From NCBI GenBank assembly GCA_918807975.1, contig OU964918.1, forward strand, positions 29,000,477-29,064,476: 64,000 bases of DNA, in the 5' to 3' direction. This document shows positions 25,501 through 35,752 of this stretch, piece by piece (position 1 is the stretch's first letter; every line of letters begins with the position of its first letter). The translations under genes and the position numbers were made by a program. Origin of the DNA: Aplidium turbinatum (lineage: Eukaryota; Chordata; Ascidiacea; Aplousobranchia; Polyclinidae). The notes under the pieces are model-generated. The model was not told where the DNA came from. It saw nothing but the letters and a program-made list of their open reading frames with translations, and ran no database searches.

Positions 25501-27271
25501 TGTACTTAGTAGCTTAGTTAGTAGCCTGATACTGTTGAAGACCAACAAATATATTAACGCAAAACGCAAGTTATATATTCTACATCTTGCATCCTCAGAC
25601 TTACTTCACATATATTTTCATTATTACCAGTAAACGTTAAATAGCTGTTTGTTTGGTTTGTAATCAACGTGATTGGTTCCAAATAGCGTTTATAGGCTAC
25701 AACTCAGAAACGTGCCTGGGATTACTTCCAGTTTTGTCTATGTAGTAAACGACACGACGTTAAATCTATAAGGGCTAAAAATTGGGAAGGAATATTTTTG
25801 GTGCATCTCAAAACCTAGAGCGATTTGAAAAAACTTAGTGCATTTTCAGAATCAGGGGCCTCGAAATACCTTAAAATGACTCTCACATGTCGTGCCTTTA
25901 TATAATTTTTTTTTGTTTGCCTGTGATAATCGATAAACATCATCAAATGACAAATGGGGAGGAAGACAAGCACCTTCACGTGGTCCCCCCCCCTCAGTAA
26001 CATACGAAACATAAATGAAACATATGCGAAACTAAGCTTGTCAAACAAGAGCTAACGAGACTGTTCAGCGCAGGGTGGATAGGGAAATGCTCTTTTCAGG
26101 GCACGGCAGTGCTCGCACTGTCGAAAAGTACCGACGACCCACCGTACTGCAGCTGAACACCGAGGGCATCACGGCCAGCAAGCTCAGCATCATCGAGCAC
26201 CTGGCCACCAAGCATCAAGCCCTCATCATCCTCCTCCAGGAGACCCACTGCACATCTGTGGATAAGTTGGTACTAACCAACTTCACACTCGCAGGCGCAA
26301 CCTGCAGCAGGAAACACGGCCTCGCCACGTTTGTCCATGACCGGCTGAGCTGGTCTCTTGATCGATACTCGAGTATTTACTGCATATTATACACAGTTAC
26401 ACACAACAAACTGATGACAAAATGCTCCTAGGTCTAATTCACAATAACATAGCATATATATCAATATGTATGTGGTGTGTAAGCGTTGCAAAATTATATA
26501 ACATACCATTTGACGCAGCTCTTATATGAATGATAACACCTGACTAGATCTACTCATGCAATTCTCTTTACTCGACACTAGTAGTAAATGCAAAAATTGT
26601 AAGTAGGCTAATCTTGGAGTTTAATAACAAAAATAAAAACGATCATATTTGAGCAAATGTTTTTGTAATGAGCCAACCAACAACCTATTTAGAAAGCTTC
26701 ATCTTGACAGTTTCACATATTTCAAATTGTAGAATTGCTAACACTGGCCCAATCACCAAAATTGACAGCTAAAGTTTCTGGTTGTTGTTGGTTAAGGATT
26801 ATTCCATCTGCTATGTTCTAAGTAAATGGAGAATTGTGAAGCTAGAACATTTGAGCATCTGGGGCTGGTGCGTTTTGGGCAAGACCATTTTCATCATAAG
26901 TGCTTTGCTCAAGCATACCATAAGAATTGAACCACTACTGGCTTGATCTTTCTATTTTTATAACACATGCAAGAACTTTCCAATTACATAGTTAATCCAA
27001 GAAAATGTTACTATAACTAAAACTTACTTTTAGCATAAAGCCCATAGTGAATTTTATAAAAACACAATGTAGGCTACAGTATCAAATAATGCATTTAACA
27101 CTAACTAGATTTATTAGATTTCAATCACCTGGACAAAAAGCCTCGAGCTACGGACTGTATTATCACAGCAGCAGATTCTTTACGGCGATGGTGAGCTCTT
27201 TCTTCACGAGCATGACGAGCATTTTCAACAACAGAACCTTGTTTAACAGAAAAATTGTTGCTAGTATACAT
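7591..27271 (-). CDS. UBE3B: UBE3B, HECT-type E3 ubiquitin ligase (22 coding exons)
   Basis: Exons in transcription order: 27271-27129, 23532-23438, 23185-22683, 22504-22400, 21301-21218, 19991-19828, 19280-19175, 18867-18661, 17597-17536, 16486-16311, 15805-15623, 15176-15005, 13748-13627, 13317-13206, 12592-12444, 12123-12035, 11401-11270, 10860-10670, 9576-9391, 9217-9035, 8416-8237, 7825-7591. All junctions are GT/AG with consistent phase, giving 1192 residues. Exon 1 encodes MYTSNNF and an IQ-type helix ([12 protein letters not shown]). The middle follows the UBE3B armadillo-like region. The HECT domain begins near [17 protein letters not shown] and ends NTGFELS; the catalytic Cys is about residue 1160 (TASTCFNLL), 32 residues from the end as in vertebrate UBE3B. 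UBE3B builds ubiquitin chains on cytosolic and mitochondrial substrates. Exon 3 adds a Ser/Asn-rich insert that makes the protein about 125 residues longer than human (1068). Introns hold several transposon remnants. Confidence 0.93.
9781..10375. other. UBE3B intron content, possible MITE start
   Basis: This part of the intron between exons 10860-10670 and 9576-9391 begins TAGGGTGTCCCACTTTTAGG. That resembles the TAGGGTGGCTCATTTTCC start of the unit at 23873. No matching right end was found. I see no gene here. Confidence 0.25.
11196..11250. mobile_element. Partial copy of the palindromic CCCAGACAGC MITE
   Basis: It contains CCCAGACGACAAAATCCGTC, then the ATTCAACGTCTGCAGACG centre, and breaks off before the second arm. 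It sits in a UBE3B intron directly beside the exon at 11270-11401. See 61819-61905 for the best copy of the family. Confidence 0.7.
12655..12755. mobile_element. Diverged copy of the palindromic MITE
   Basis: TCCGTCTTTTTTACATTACA on the left and GTTGAATCCATGTAAAG followed by GGACGGATTTTGCT on the right form the two arms of the same palindromic family. They are separated by a diverged centre. It lies in the UBE3B intron upstream of exon 12592-12444. Confidence 0.6.
14130..14241. repeat. Short fold-back (inverted repeat arms of about 36 bp)
   Basis: The arm CAAACAAATTTATTTTCACA plus CGAGTCAGTT at about 14138-14171 is mirrored by AACTGACTTGCG plus TGAAAATAAATTCGTTTG at about 14200-14233. The spacer is about 28 bases. 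It is probably a MITE remnant in a UBE3B intron and could form a hairpin in pre-mRNA. Confidence 0.6.
14442..14813. mobile_element. Non-autonomous hAT-like element (372 bp), GGAGTCG-rich
   Basis: The element starts CAAGGCTGTGGAGTTGGAGT, contains repeated GGAGTC/GACTCC blocks, and ends CTCGACCCTG. The flanks are CTTTCAAC (14434-14441) and CTTTCACC (14814-14821), a 7-of-8 target duplication. This agrees with hAT and with moderate age. It lies in a UBE3B intron and has no coding capacity. Confidence 0.7.
17169..17335 (+). repeat. tRNA-derived SINE
   Basis: The sequence GGCTGCGTAGCCGAGTGGTG at 17171 holds an RNA polymerase III A box (TAGCCGAGTGG), and GTGGGTTCGACACC at about 17220 is a B box. 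The head reads like a Ser/Leu-type tRNA without a foldable acceptor stem, followed by an unrelated body of about 100 bases. It lies antisense in a UBE3B intron. Confidence 0.65.
19363..19556. repeat. TCGGTCATTT-rich inverted repeat unit, possible MITE
   Basis: The left end is a T run followed by CGCTGAG and TTTTCGGTCATTTGTCCG. The right end is TAACCG followed by an A run and CAGC. Between them the motif TTCGGTCATTT recurs four times with variation. The mirrored ends suggest a degenerate MITE in a UBE3B intron. No target duplication was identified. Confidence 0.4.
20848..20885. mobile_element. Half copy of the palindromic MITE
   Basis: CCCAGACAGCAAAATCCGTC matches the left arm of the family member at 61819. 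The remainder is not recognisable. It lies in the UBE3B intron between exons 21301-21218 and 19991-19828. Confidence 0.6.
21546..22154 (-). mobile_element. Internally deleted hAT element (609 bp)
   Basis: The ends are CAGGGTTGAAAAAATCATG and TTGAAATCAAACAACCCTG, with AT-rich subterminal ATTTAAATCA blocks typical of a common hAT group. Minus-strand remnants include [20 protein letters not shown] at about 21869-21970. They resemble the part of hAT transposases just before the C-terminal dimerisation region. The flanks ttctaatc and ctaccaat do not match cleanly. It sits in UBE3B intron 4 and is not functional. Confidence 0.72.
23873..26000 (+). mobile_element. Inverted-repeat unit around a degenerate gene of an uncharacterised recurrent family
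   Basis: Arms at about 24225-24385 and 25795-25985 are inverted copies of each other: GGGCCCCTGATTCCGAAAAT on the left against the reverse complement of the right, GGCCCCTGATTCTGAAAATG. Between them, plus-strand remnants at 24897-25490 ([28 protein letters not shown]-like blocks, [17 protein letters not shown] and NKELRLFID) match a protein family I know as a recurrent uncharacterised repeat protein of arthropods, cnidarians and other invertebrates. Several stops and frame changes show that it is dead. The unit may start at TAGGGTGGCTCATTTTCC (23873), but its outer right end is uncertain. It lies in UBE3B intron 1. Confidence 0.6.
26075..26380 (+). mobile_element. LINE endonuclease N-terminal fragment
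   Basis: About 100 residues read [20 protein letters not shown], then [11 protein letters not shown] and [19 protein letters not shown]. This is the start of the exonuclease-endonuclease-phosphatase (AP-like) domain of a non-LTR retrotransposon, with the catalytic Glu in LLQET. The match stops at about 26380 and no reverse transcriptase follows. It is a 3'-truncated piece in UBE3B intron 1. The clade cannot be assigned from this part alone. Confidence 0.8.
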
Positions 27272-27285
27272 TCTTAAGCTAAAAA
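27272..27285 (-). promoter_or_regulatory. Splice acceptor just upstream of the UBE3B start codon
   Basis: On the minus strand the sequence reads GTGTTTTTAG then CTTAAGAATG, so a good 3' splice site lies 7 bases before the ATG at 27271. Either a 5' UTR exon lies further upstream, or the message receives a spliced leader, as in tunicates, nematodes and flatworms. The sequence alone does not separate these. Confidence 0.45.
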
Positions 27286-27678
27286 CACAAAAATTTGTTT
27301 TGAAGCAAAGAGTATCTAAGCAACAAACATGTTACATTTCCTGCCTTGGTCAGTTAACCACCAATACCACATCATGCCCTTCAAACATCAAGTAGCCTAA
27401 AAGATGTAGGCTACGGTGGTATTTCCTAGTAAGTCATGGTTGATGTTAAACTTTTTTTAATCTCAAAGTCTATAGCAATTTCCTGCTTTTTAAAAGAGTT
27501 ATCAGCAGTAGCTTAGTTTTATTACATCAATCACCTAGCAAAACTTGACCACCGTCATTCGGTGCCGGTTTAGGATCGGCCGCCCCGGTCAGTGACGTCA
27601 TTAGATTATGTGACGTCATGCAAAAAATCGCAACTACTTTTGCCAAGGGTGCAAAAAAAGGAATAGAAGTGAAAGCGG

Positions 27679-28095
27679 AATCGATGGTCAGATTTTAACA
27701 ATGTTGGTATTGTTGGAAAGCACGATGCCTCATTTACCCGAATAAATGGATTGGTAGTCCAACTTATGCAATCTATTTATGTACTACTAACTTAAACTTT
27801 ACTATCTTGCACCAATTCTCAGCAATTCACATTCTTTTCAAATAGCCTACAGTAGGTGATTCGATCATTGTTCACTTCAGTATAAGTCGCCCACAGTTTG
27901 CTATGATCGGTGAACAGTGCCTCCACCAAATGTGCTGTAGCCTTCTCATTTCTGCTCGGATTTTGACAATTTTACTATTGTTGGAAAGCACGATGCCTTA
28001 TTTACTTGAATAAATTAATTTCCAGTCAAACATATGCACTTTATTTATGTTGCACTAACTTAAACTTTACTATTTTGTACCTGTAACATGTACCA
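27679..28095 (-). repeat. Two diverged copies of the LINE tail unit
   Basis: Two adjacent copies (about 27690-27880 and 27880-28095) share the block TTGGAAAGCACGATGCC, then ACTAACTTAAACTTTACTAT. The second begins with a piece of the LINE C-terminus (CGCCCACAGTTTGCTATGAT). They belong to the repeat that continues at 29040-30140 and are more diverged, so they are the older part of the array. Confidence 0.75.
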
Positions 28096-29039
28096 TGTTT
28101 GTAATAAGTCCCTAGTTTGTAACTAACAAATTTATATTTTAACATCAGGGATACCTATTTAACATTTAACCGAAACTTATCAGAATTGCAAAATGCATTT
28201 CAAGGCTGCAAATTCAAAACCTAAATTCTGTTCTCACGGAATCTAGGCCAAGCTTTCCCAGAAATGCCACTCTCACAGAATTAGCTCACCACAAACGTAT
28301 TTCTGAAGCGATATAATTGTGTAACTGGGTTTGCTTAATAATTCTCACGATAGGCTATTACTGATAAAAAGGCACCATATTATGAGAGAAGCGGGGAATT
28401 GGAAAATGCTAATAACATAAATATATAAAACAGAGATTTTGTATGGCGACTGAGAGAACTAAAATTCACAACTGGAGAATGTCGCTATTCTGACACTGGT
28501 TGAAAATAAATTAAATTAATTAGATGTTTTTTCAATTTCCCGAATTTGTAACTTTGATTTAAATAAAAAATGTTTAATTCTTTTTAATTCGTTTGCTTTT
28601 TTTGTAGGAAGTCATACCCCTAGACTAGACAGCCAGAAGCCTAAATTATCCTCTTTTCAATCAATCAATCAATCAATCAATCAATGTTTTATTTGTCAGT
28701 AACAGGAACAAAGGTAGATGTTTGAAATATGCAATTAATGTACACAATGCAAAGTTACACAAGTTCCCATACCGACTGGGAGACAACGAAACGACCATAC
28801 GGTCTACAAGTCAATTGCCACCCTACGGAAATGATGATTTTGCCATTTAAACTAAGCTTACAAGAGAGAGAGAGAAACCTTTTCTTTTGTCTTTTAATTA
28901 GAGACTTAGAGTCTCTCAATATTCTTTTAAATTATCCTTTTATTTTATTTTTATAAACAAATTACGACAGTTAGATAGTAAAACCCCACGCTGCTGGGGA
29001 CTTAAGATAGACAAATCCCTACACTAGGGGCTTCAGACA
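28096..29039. other. Insert between LINE tail copies; (TCAA)n microsatellite
   Basis: This segment separates the two halves of the LINE-tail array. It holds a perfect (TCAA)7 run at about 28657-28685 and a short GGGGACTTAAG/CTAGGGGCTT fold-back near 28990. No gene is evident. Confidence 0.5.
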
Positions 29040-30140
29040 CGTAAAAACCCTACATACCAATTCTCAACAATTCAATTTTTACAATAAAAATACCAAACTA
29101 ACACAAATTAAAAGAGTATGTCTTGCTTTATTAACCTAACAACTTTCACGTTTATATGTTATCTACAAAACGAAAAATCGTTGTTCAAACGTAACCGCTC
29201 CACGAAGCTTTTTACCAAAACAATGCAAACACAAAGCGATCAATTTCGAGTGTTCATTATAAGCCGCCCACAGTTTGCTGTGATCGGTGAATACTGCCTC
29301 CACCAAATATGCTGTAGCTTTCTCATTTCTGCTCGGATTCTAATAATTTTACTATCGTTGGATGGCATTATGCTTCATCTACCCGAATGGATTAATTGCC
29401 AATTCAAAGTAGGCATTATAGGCTATTTATGTAGCGCTAACTTAAACTTTACTATTTTGTACCAATTCTCAGCAATTCATTTTTTACAATATACATACCA
29501 AACCAACACAAATTAAAAGAGTAGCCTATGTCTTGGTTTATTCATATGTTAACTTTCACATTTATATCTAATCCACAAAACGAGCAATCGTTGTTCAAAC
29601 GTAACCGCTCGACGAAGCTTTTTACCAAAACAATGCCAACACAAAGCGATCAATTTCGAGTGTTCATTATAAGCCGCCCACAGTTTGATGTGATCGGTGA
29701 ATAGTGCCTCTACCAAATATGCTGTAAATATGCTGTAGCTTTCTCATTTCTGCTCGGATTTTAACAATTTTTCTATCGTTGGAAAGCATGATGCCTCATC
29801 TACCCGAATGGATTAGTTTCCAGTCTAAATTATGCATTATATTTATGTAGCGCTAACTTAAACTTTACTATTTTGTACCAATTCTCAGCAATTCAATTTT
29901 TACAATAAAAATACCAAACCAATACAAATTGAAAGAGTATGTCTTGCTTTATTAACCTAACAACTTTCACGTTTATATGTTATCTACAAAACGAGAAATC
30001 GTTGTTCAAACGTAACCGCTCGACGAAGCTTTTTTCCAATGCATTTTTCAAGGCGATTCGATCGTGGTTCATTATAAGCCGCCCACAGTTTGCTGTGATC
30101 GGTGAATACTGCCTCCACCAAATATGCTGTGACACCGTCA
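29040..30140 (-). repeat. Tandem array of LINE 3'-end units with a period near 410 bp
   Basis: The marker ACCAATTCTCAGCAATTCA occurs at about 29057, 29461 and 29878, and AAGCCGCCCACAGTTTG at about 29260, 29672 and 30078. Each unit joins the end of an R2/NeSL-like open frame to the 3' UTR. All units break at the same codon region (AAATATGCTGTAG), so they arose by tandem duplication and not by independent insertion. The last unit continues into the LINE body at 30140. Confidence 0.82.
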
Positions 30141-33100
30141 GGGCGTTGCAGGACAATGTCAGGGCGCAGATCAGCACCGCCCGCTTCCAAGTGTTGTGGA
30201 ACCGTACTCTATGGTAAGCAAGGGTTGCCATTCGGCAGATACATGCTTCACGATCTCCCACAATACTGAATTGTGCCGTTCCGTGACAACAGGCATCACG
30301 GTACGGCAGTGGTTCAATATATAAAGGAGAGTCTCTTTCCGCGTTCCCACACGCGTGACATATGGCAGGTTTATAAGGGCGGCCATGGCTTGGATTTCAA
30401 AGGAAGTAGGTTTAGGCGTGCCTTGTAGGCAAATGCCCAGTTAACGTGATCCAAGAGCTCCGGGCGCTGAGTCCAAGAATTCGAAAATCCGGACAGGCAG
30501 TGGGCGCTGACCGTCTTGCCTTGGTCAGGTTTGGATTTCCACTGTCTCCTCCACCACAAGTCATTATGTTGGTGGAGGGACGGCACCACTTTTTTTCTTA
30601 GAGGAGGGGTGATTTTGGAGCTCCCCGCGGTCAACTCGAGCCCGTCATCCGGGCGTGTGGACCAACGTAGCCTACATCTAGACGACGGGTAGCCGCCGGG
30701 ACGCGGCCCCACAAGCTTTCACCTGTTGGGCACGGTCGAGAACGGGTTCCTTCAGGAGGGGGGGTCCTTATTCAAGTAACTGGCCAGCTGGCTCGGGGTA
30801 GGATCTGGAGTGCCGAGCTTCAGACTGGCACGACGCCTAAGCTTCCCGAAAGCGACGGCAGAGACAATGTCGTCAGGAGACGTCAGCATCTTGAAGGCCT
30901 GGGCTATCGAAAGTGTCTCGCTTTCGTGACACAGATTCAACACACCAAAGCCCCCCAATGCAGGCTTACAGTAAAAGAAAGCGCTGCACGCCCACCTGGG
31001 AAGACGCCACGCCACCTTCAAACACTGCAATACCAGTCGATCGAGCTTCAGAAGCTCATATTGTCTGAAACGCCGCACTCGCAGATGGTATGACGCGGAC
31101 GGAAGAATGATAGAAGTAAGTACTACCAGAAGTTTCTGGCTTGGAGTGAGGAAAGATTTCATTAAAGAGGAAATGTGTTTTTCCAGGGTGGAAATGAAAG
31201 GTTGGGTAAGGGACGCATCCGAGGCGTAACCGGTTCGAGCGCCAAGATATTTGTACGTTTCGCCTTTGGGGATGACTCAGATTTCCTCCCCAGCTAGGGA
31301 GAAAGGTTCCGGGTTGACCCGCAGACGGGACGCCAACGCTTTCCTATAGGATAAGGTGCCACACTTGCGTGCGTTGAACCGTAACCCGGACCAGGAGGAG
31401 AAAGGATCTGAAGTAGATAAGAGGGAGATCATCTGCTCGCGTTCGGAAGAAACGAGACAGATGTCATCCGCATAGGCCATACAACGCACTTTGATGTCTT
31501 CTTTGGCAGGAAGATTGTAGCCGCAATCCGTTTTGTCACGGACGCCTCTGAGGAGCACCTCGATGACCAAATTGAATAGCAGCCCAGACGGACTCCCCGC
31601 CCCACAGGGATACGATGGGTTTCACCGTTACCGCAACCGACGGTGCAGGTGTTGCCGACGTATATATCAGAGATGCACTCAATAAGATCTGTAGGGGCGT
31701 CGAAATGGCTCAGGATTTCGGTTATGCATTTATGCCGGACACTGCCAAAGGCGTTTCGGATGTCCAGAAACGCAACCGACACAGGTCTTTTGCGCGACTG
31801 TGCATCCGAGAGAATGGTGTCGAGCATGAACACATGTTCATAGACGTCTTCTGTGGGCATAAATCCTTTTTGTTCTCGGCTGATAACATTCCCCTTCACC
31901 GCCCATCGCTGCAGGCGCCGGGACAATACGGCGGCATAAATTTTATAAATATTTCGGCAGATGGAGATGGGCCGCCAGTTGCTGATGTCATGCAGGTCAC
32001 CCTCAGGGTCTTTGCATATGAGCGTGATTCTGCTGGTTCTCTATTGGTCCGGTACGCGACGATTGATCCGGCAGATCTCAAAAAGGCTGGCCAAGAGTCC
32101 CCCTCTTGGGTCCAGGGTCTTCCAGAAACTGTAGGACAATCCGTCAGAACCAGGGGCGGGACCGACATCAAGCGACTGGAGGACCGCCTCCACCTCCTAG
32201 GCCGTAATGGGACCTTCACCGTCATCGACGAGGGAGAGGTTTACGTTGCCATGCTCGTAACGGTGGGCGTGCAAGCCGTGCATCCACTCAGGCATCTGCG
32301 AGCAACTCCCAGCTTTAGAAGCGGTCATGTCACGTCGAGAAGCGGTCAATTCGACAAACACAGACAAAATTATAAAGATATGGGGAAGGACTTCATCCTG
32401 CAGTGGAACAACAATGGCTGACAATGATGATTATGTCACGTCGAAATCTCTCAATCTCTTGAGGCGGAATTTCGCAGTTCTTTCCTTCAATGATCCGACG
32501 GACCGTTCACTTCGTGTCCCGCGAGAAGGCAGCTCGCAACTCCACTCCCCTACGATATCGGGCTCCGTTCCGCGCGAACCCCCGCCATCAGACCGAGGAG
32601 AACTCCCGTTCGAGCGACGGCGAGCCGCACGAGCCCGGGCGCCACGATTGAAGCGTGGTTTGCGAGGACGAGTCCTCTTGGGCGGCGAAGCGCCAGCGGT
32701 CCATTCTTCCAATTCAATGCAGAACCGATCAAAATTTATCCCACCCGCTAAGGAAAGGTTCACTAAACTGCAAAGGGCCCGCCTGGAACTCTTCGTCTTA
32801 CTTTCCCTAACCGGTTCAGCAGAGCATTGGATGGATCGTTGAGAATTCAGGTGCGTTGACATTTCTGAGGTAGTCTGTGGGAGTACAAGGTAACTGGTGG
32901 CTTGGTTGCATGCCATAACGTCATTTTGGGAGCGAGTCAGTGTTGAGGTAGGGGTACAGAAGTTGGAAGATTTGAACTGGAGGGAGTGAAAAATTGAGCC
33001 TCGGCAGACAGCGTCGATCTTTGACGTTGCGTGGGACAGATGACACTACAAATCAGAAGAAGGAGAGGAGCACGGGAAGGAGGCCTGAGGTGATCTGGAG

Positions 33101-33404
33101 AGAGAAGTCTGCTTGAGCGCTTGGATAAGCTGAAGGGGTCAACTTCAGTTCCGGTGGTAGTCGCCGGCTGCAGGAGAAGAAGGCGAAGTTGACCCGGAAA
33201 AGTCAAGCGAGTCCACTGCCACGACTTGCGCATGGAAACTAGAGAAAGGAGGTTCGTCATTCCAGCAGCAGAAGGGCCGTGACCGTCTGGGCAATGGCTG
33301 GCAAGCGAGATAAAGTGAGAAGAAAATCCACCAATTGGCGGTCTTGATGAGTCAGAAGAGTCCCCACTTTCCAACCCATGTCCGGCCAACGTCTGGCGGG
33401 GCAA
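29880..33404 (-). mobile_element. R2/NeSL-type non-LTR retrotransposon, degenerate
   Basis: Minus-strand order: N-terminal basic region (32916-32431, with KPRFNRGARARAARRR), reverse transcriptase fingers (GPAPGSDGLSYSFWK, WRPISICRNIYKIYA, ISREQKGFMPTEDVYEH, AFLDIRNAFGSVRH, about 32200-31600), palm motif MAYADDICLVS (31480), thumb (31160-30750), a CxxC zinc knuckle (ICHACG, 30360) and an RPDIVL endonuclease block (30130). That order, with the nuclease after the reverse transcriptase, fits restriction-like-endonuclease LINEs (R2, NeSL, Hero, Utopia). At least four frame changes or stops interrupt it. The 5' limit is uncertain. No rDNA or spliced-leader target sequence is visible at its ends. 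Confidence 0.82.
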
Positions 33405-33479
33405 AAATAAAACATTTCAGACAGTTCACACTGTTTCGGCCTTCCGGCCTCCTCAGTGCAGTAGGTACACTGGTAGGCA

Positions 33480-33563
33480 CTTTAACGTATTCCAGTGGTC
33501 GACGCAATCATGCATGACATAGTCTACGATTCATCTTCCACTGGTCGACGCAATCACGTGCTT
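33480..33563. repeat. Short direct repeat, CCAGTGGTCGACGCAATCA type
   Basis: TTCCAGTGGTCGACGCAATC at about 33490 and TTCCACTGGTCGACGCAATC at about 33537 are near-identical copies about 47 bases apart. They lie just upstream of the LINE. The origin is unknown; it could be local slippage or the edge of an element. Confidence 0.5.
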
Positions 33564-33607
33564 TTTTGACGCCAGAATTTTGATACAAAGAAATTTAACT
33601 GAATGCA

Positions 33608-33700
33608 TCGCCACAACCAGCGTTTCCTAATGGGTTAGGGCAAAGGAGTATTAATTTCGATTGCATGGGTTCGATTCCCACCCTCTGTTAATACTATTTT
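33608..33700 (+). repeat. tRNA-like SINE fragment
   Basis: The segment contains TAATGGGTTAGGGCAAAGG, resembling an A box, and ATGGGTTCGATTCCCACCC, which holds a good B box (GGTTCGATTCC) with complementary T-arm bases. The full cloverleaf does not fold, so a tRNA-derived repeat is more likely than a working tRNA gene. Confidence 0.5.
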
Positions 33701-35357
33701 TTCTTCTGCAACTGAACTGAGTGCAAGAAGGATCTTATCTTAGTGACTGCAATCAATGGAGTTTATGAGAAAATTTGTGACTAAAACACCAAATTTCACA
33801 TTGAAACGCAGGCACTCTTCGACAAGTGTTTTTTTTTTTTTTGACAAGTGATATACGTAAAAGCAGGTACACTGGCATGGCCATGGAGATATATAGCTCC
33901 ATGTGACATTTTCCTATTTGTGGTACGTAAGCACCAAAAATAGTACTTCTGCCAACCTTGCCAAAGTGCTCAAACTGCAAGCTAATGTATTACTTAGGTT
34001 ATACTTCGGCCACGTCTTGCTTGAAAAACTGCAATCAGATGCTTTTAAAGATCGGACTTCGTCGTCAAATGTGTCGGAAAATTATTTCGTTTATGTACAG
34101 CAAGTTCTACAAAACGAACGGAAGGTCAAAGCTATTCATCTCATCAAGTTTATCTTTGTGTGACGATGTTAATGACAGTGCCACAACCCCAACAAATTCA
34201 GCAACATGTCAATGACAAGTGGTGCAATAAAAAGCTTTTAATTCTGTTGTTTATATTATGGATATCACATAAAAAAACACGCAGCCAACAGTACCACTGC
34301 CTCGAACTCTGTGCCTCGAGTGGTTAAACATGGACATGCAAAATCAAGCGAGCGTGGAAATAACCAATCCTGATACGCTCAAGAAAAAAACTAGAAATGA
34401 TACAATATTCTATAAATTAGAAGATTTTTCAAGCTTTTGTTTTCTCGGTCTCTTTGTATAGAAAGATGAACAGTTTTACGCTGCAAACTCATGGAAATAG
34501 AGCCTATATGCAAACAGATACAACTACAAGCAATAAAAGCGATAACAAATACGAACACTTTTTATATCCTGAAATCCGATTTATTTTCGACAATTTGCTA
34601 TTAAGTCTTAAGTATGTGTCCACGCTTAAATACTGTGTTGCTAAAACTCTCTTCAACTATTCTGACAAATGACTGGTACATACAAAAATATGAAGCAAGC
34701 AAAAAATATTATTTTCAAAACCCGATGCGTCAGCACATCCGCAAGCGGGATATGTTTAACACTTTACTTCTAATGGATATACAGAATGACGTTGGGTGCA
34801 AAACGTACAGAACAGACGAATGTAGAACGATAACACATAGTGACGTTGACGAAATACAATTAAACTCACTGACAAATTTTGCCAGAAAACAAAAATGAAC
34901 AGATAAATTTCTCAAGAATTAACTTGCTATGGAATCAAATGCTGATGAGCGTAAAAGAAACTTTGTTCAATATGCTTTAATTTGTTTCAGCTTTAGGGCA
35001 TAGGCGTAGACTAATGATAGGGCGAGTTAAACTCTCTTACTAGACAGCTCAACATTTTGCAATCCATCAACTGGTGAATGCAAACAAAGCACGGGAGTTT
35101 GCTTTGCTATCAAACGATAACACAAATAGTCTAGTAACACTTTTCGGGTATGATAAAAATCTGAGATCGTTTGACGAAAATTGTAGATGTTAAACACACA
35201 TTTACAAAAAATAAATCAATAATTTCCAATACTTATAGATTTTCCTTGAAAACAAATTTAAATGATAAAATATGACGTAATGGATTGTTATTGCAGACTT
35301 TAATAAAAATTCAGATAATATGAAACCAAGGAACTTTCAGAAATAATTGATTAAACT
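33701..35357. other. Gene-free stretch
   Basis: AT-rich sequence with several short open frames (33903-34215, 34454-34898) that show no motif or conserved composition. I see no gene, RNA or repeat I can support. Confidence 0.45.
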
Positions 35358-35752
35358 ACCATTCAACGTTTTATAGGCAGAGAAAACTTTACCAGCCCGC
35401 ATTCAATACTCGGTGCGTCACGGGAAGCCTCACTTAACTCTTAAAGAATAAATCCACCTGATGTCTCTGGATTTATTAATATTCAATTGAACACTGAGAA
35501 TATCTCCTTATAATGTTTGTAATGTATTGTATTGAGTTTAAAGTTAACCGTTGTTATTGCGTTCATAAACGTAGTTGCACTGATGAGAATTTAATATTGG
35601 AAAACGCGTTCTGCAACACTGTTTTTTGCACTCTGCAATGCCTGATGCAGATTTGTCTGTAGATTTCCATCACGCATTGAAGCGGTGATCTGATCATGAA
35701 ATTTTTTAGGGTTCGAGAAAAAGTTTTCTCTGCCTATAAAACGTTGAATGGT
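35358..35752. mobile_element. MITE with 33-bp terminal inverted repeats (395 bp)
   Basis: The left arm at 35358-35390 starts ACCATTCAACGTTTTATAGG and continues CAGAGAAAACTTT. The right arm at 35720-35752 is its exact reverse complement. The interior has no open frame of note. A clear target duplication is not visible, so the superfamily is not assigned. It lies downstream of the DESI2 gene. Confidence 0.8.

Noticed and set aside
28657-28685. Regularly spaced TCAA repeats, considered as part of a CRISPR-like or satellite array
   Set aside because: It is a simple tetranucleotide microsatellite; there are no spacers, and the window is eukaryotic.
29118-30217. Two plus frames starting with the same MSCFINLTTFTFICYLQNEK
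   Set aside because: Their identity reflects the tandem LINE-tail units; the coding strand of the LINE is the minus strand.
31615-32421. A 268-codon plus-strand frame, the longest on that strand nearby
   Set aside because: It lies opposite the reverse transcriptase of the R2/NeSL-like LINE, whose conserved motifs are on the minus strand.
32327-32842. A 171-codon Arg/Ser-rich plus-strand frame
   Set aside because: Antisense to the basic N-terminal region of the same LINE; the composition is a by-product of GC-rich sequence.
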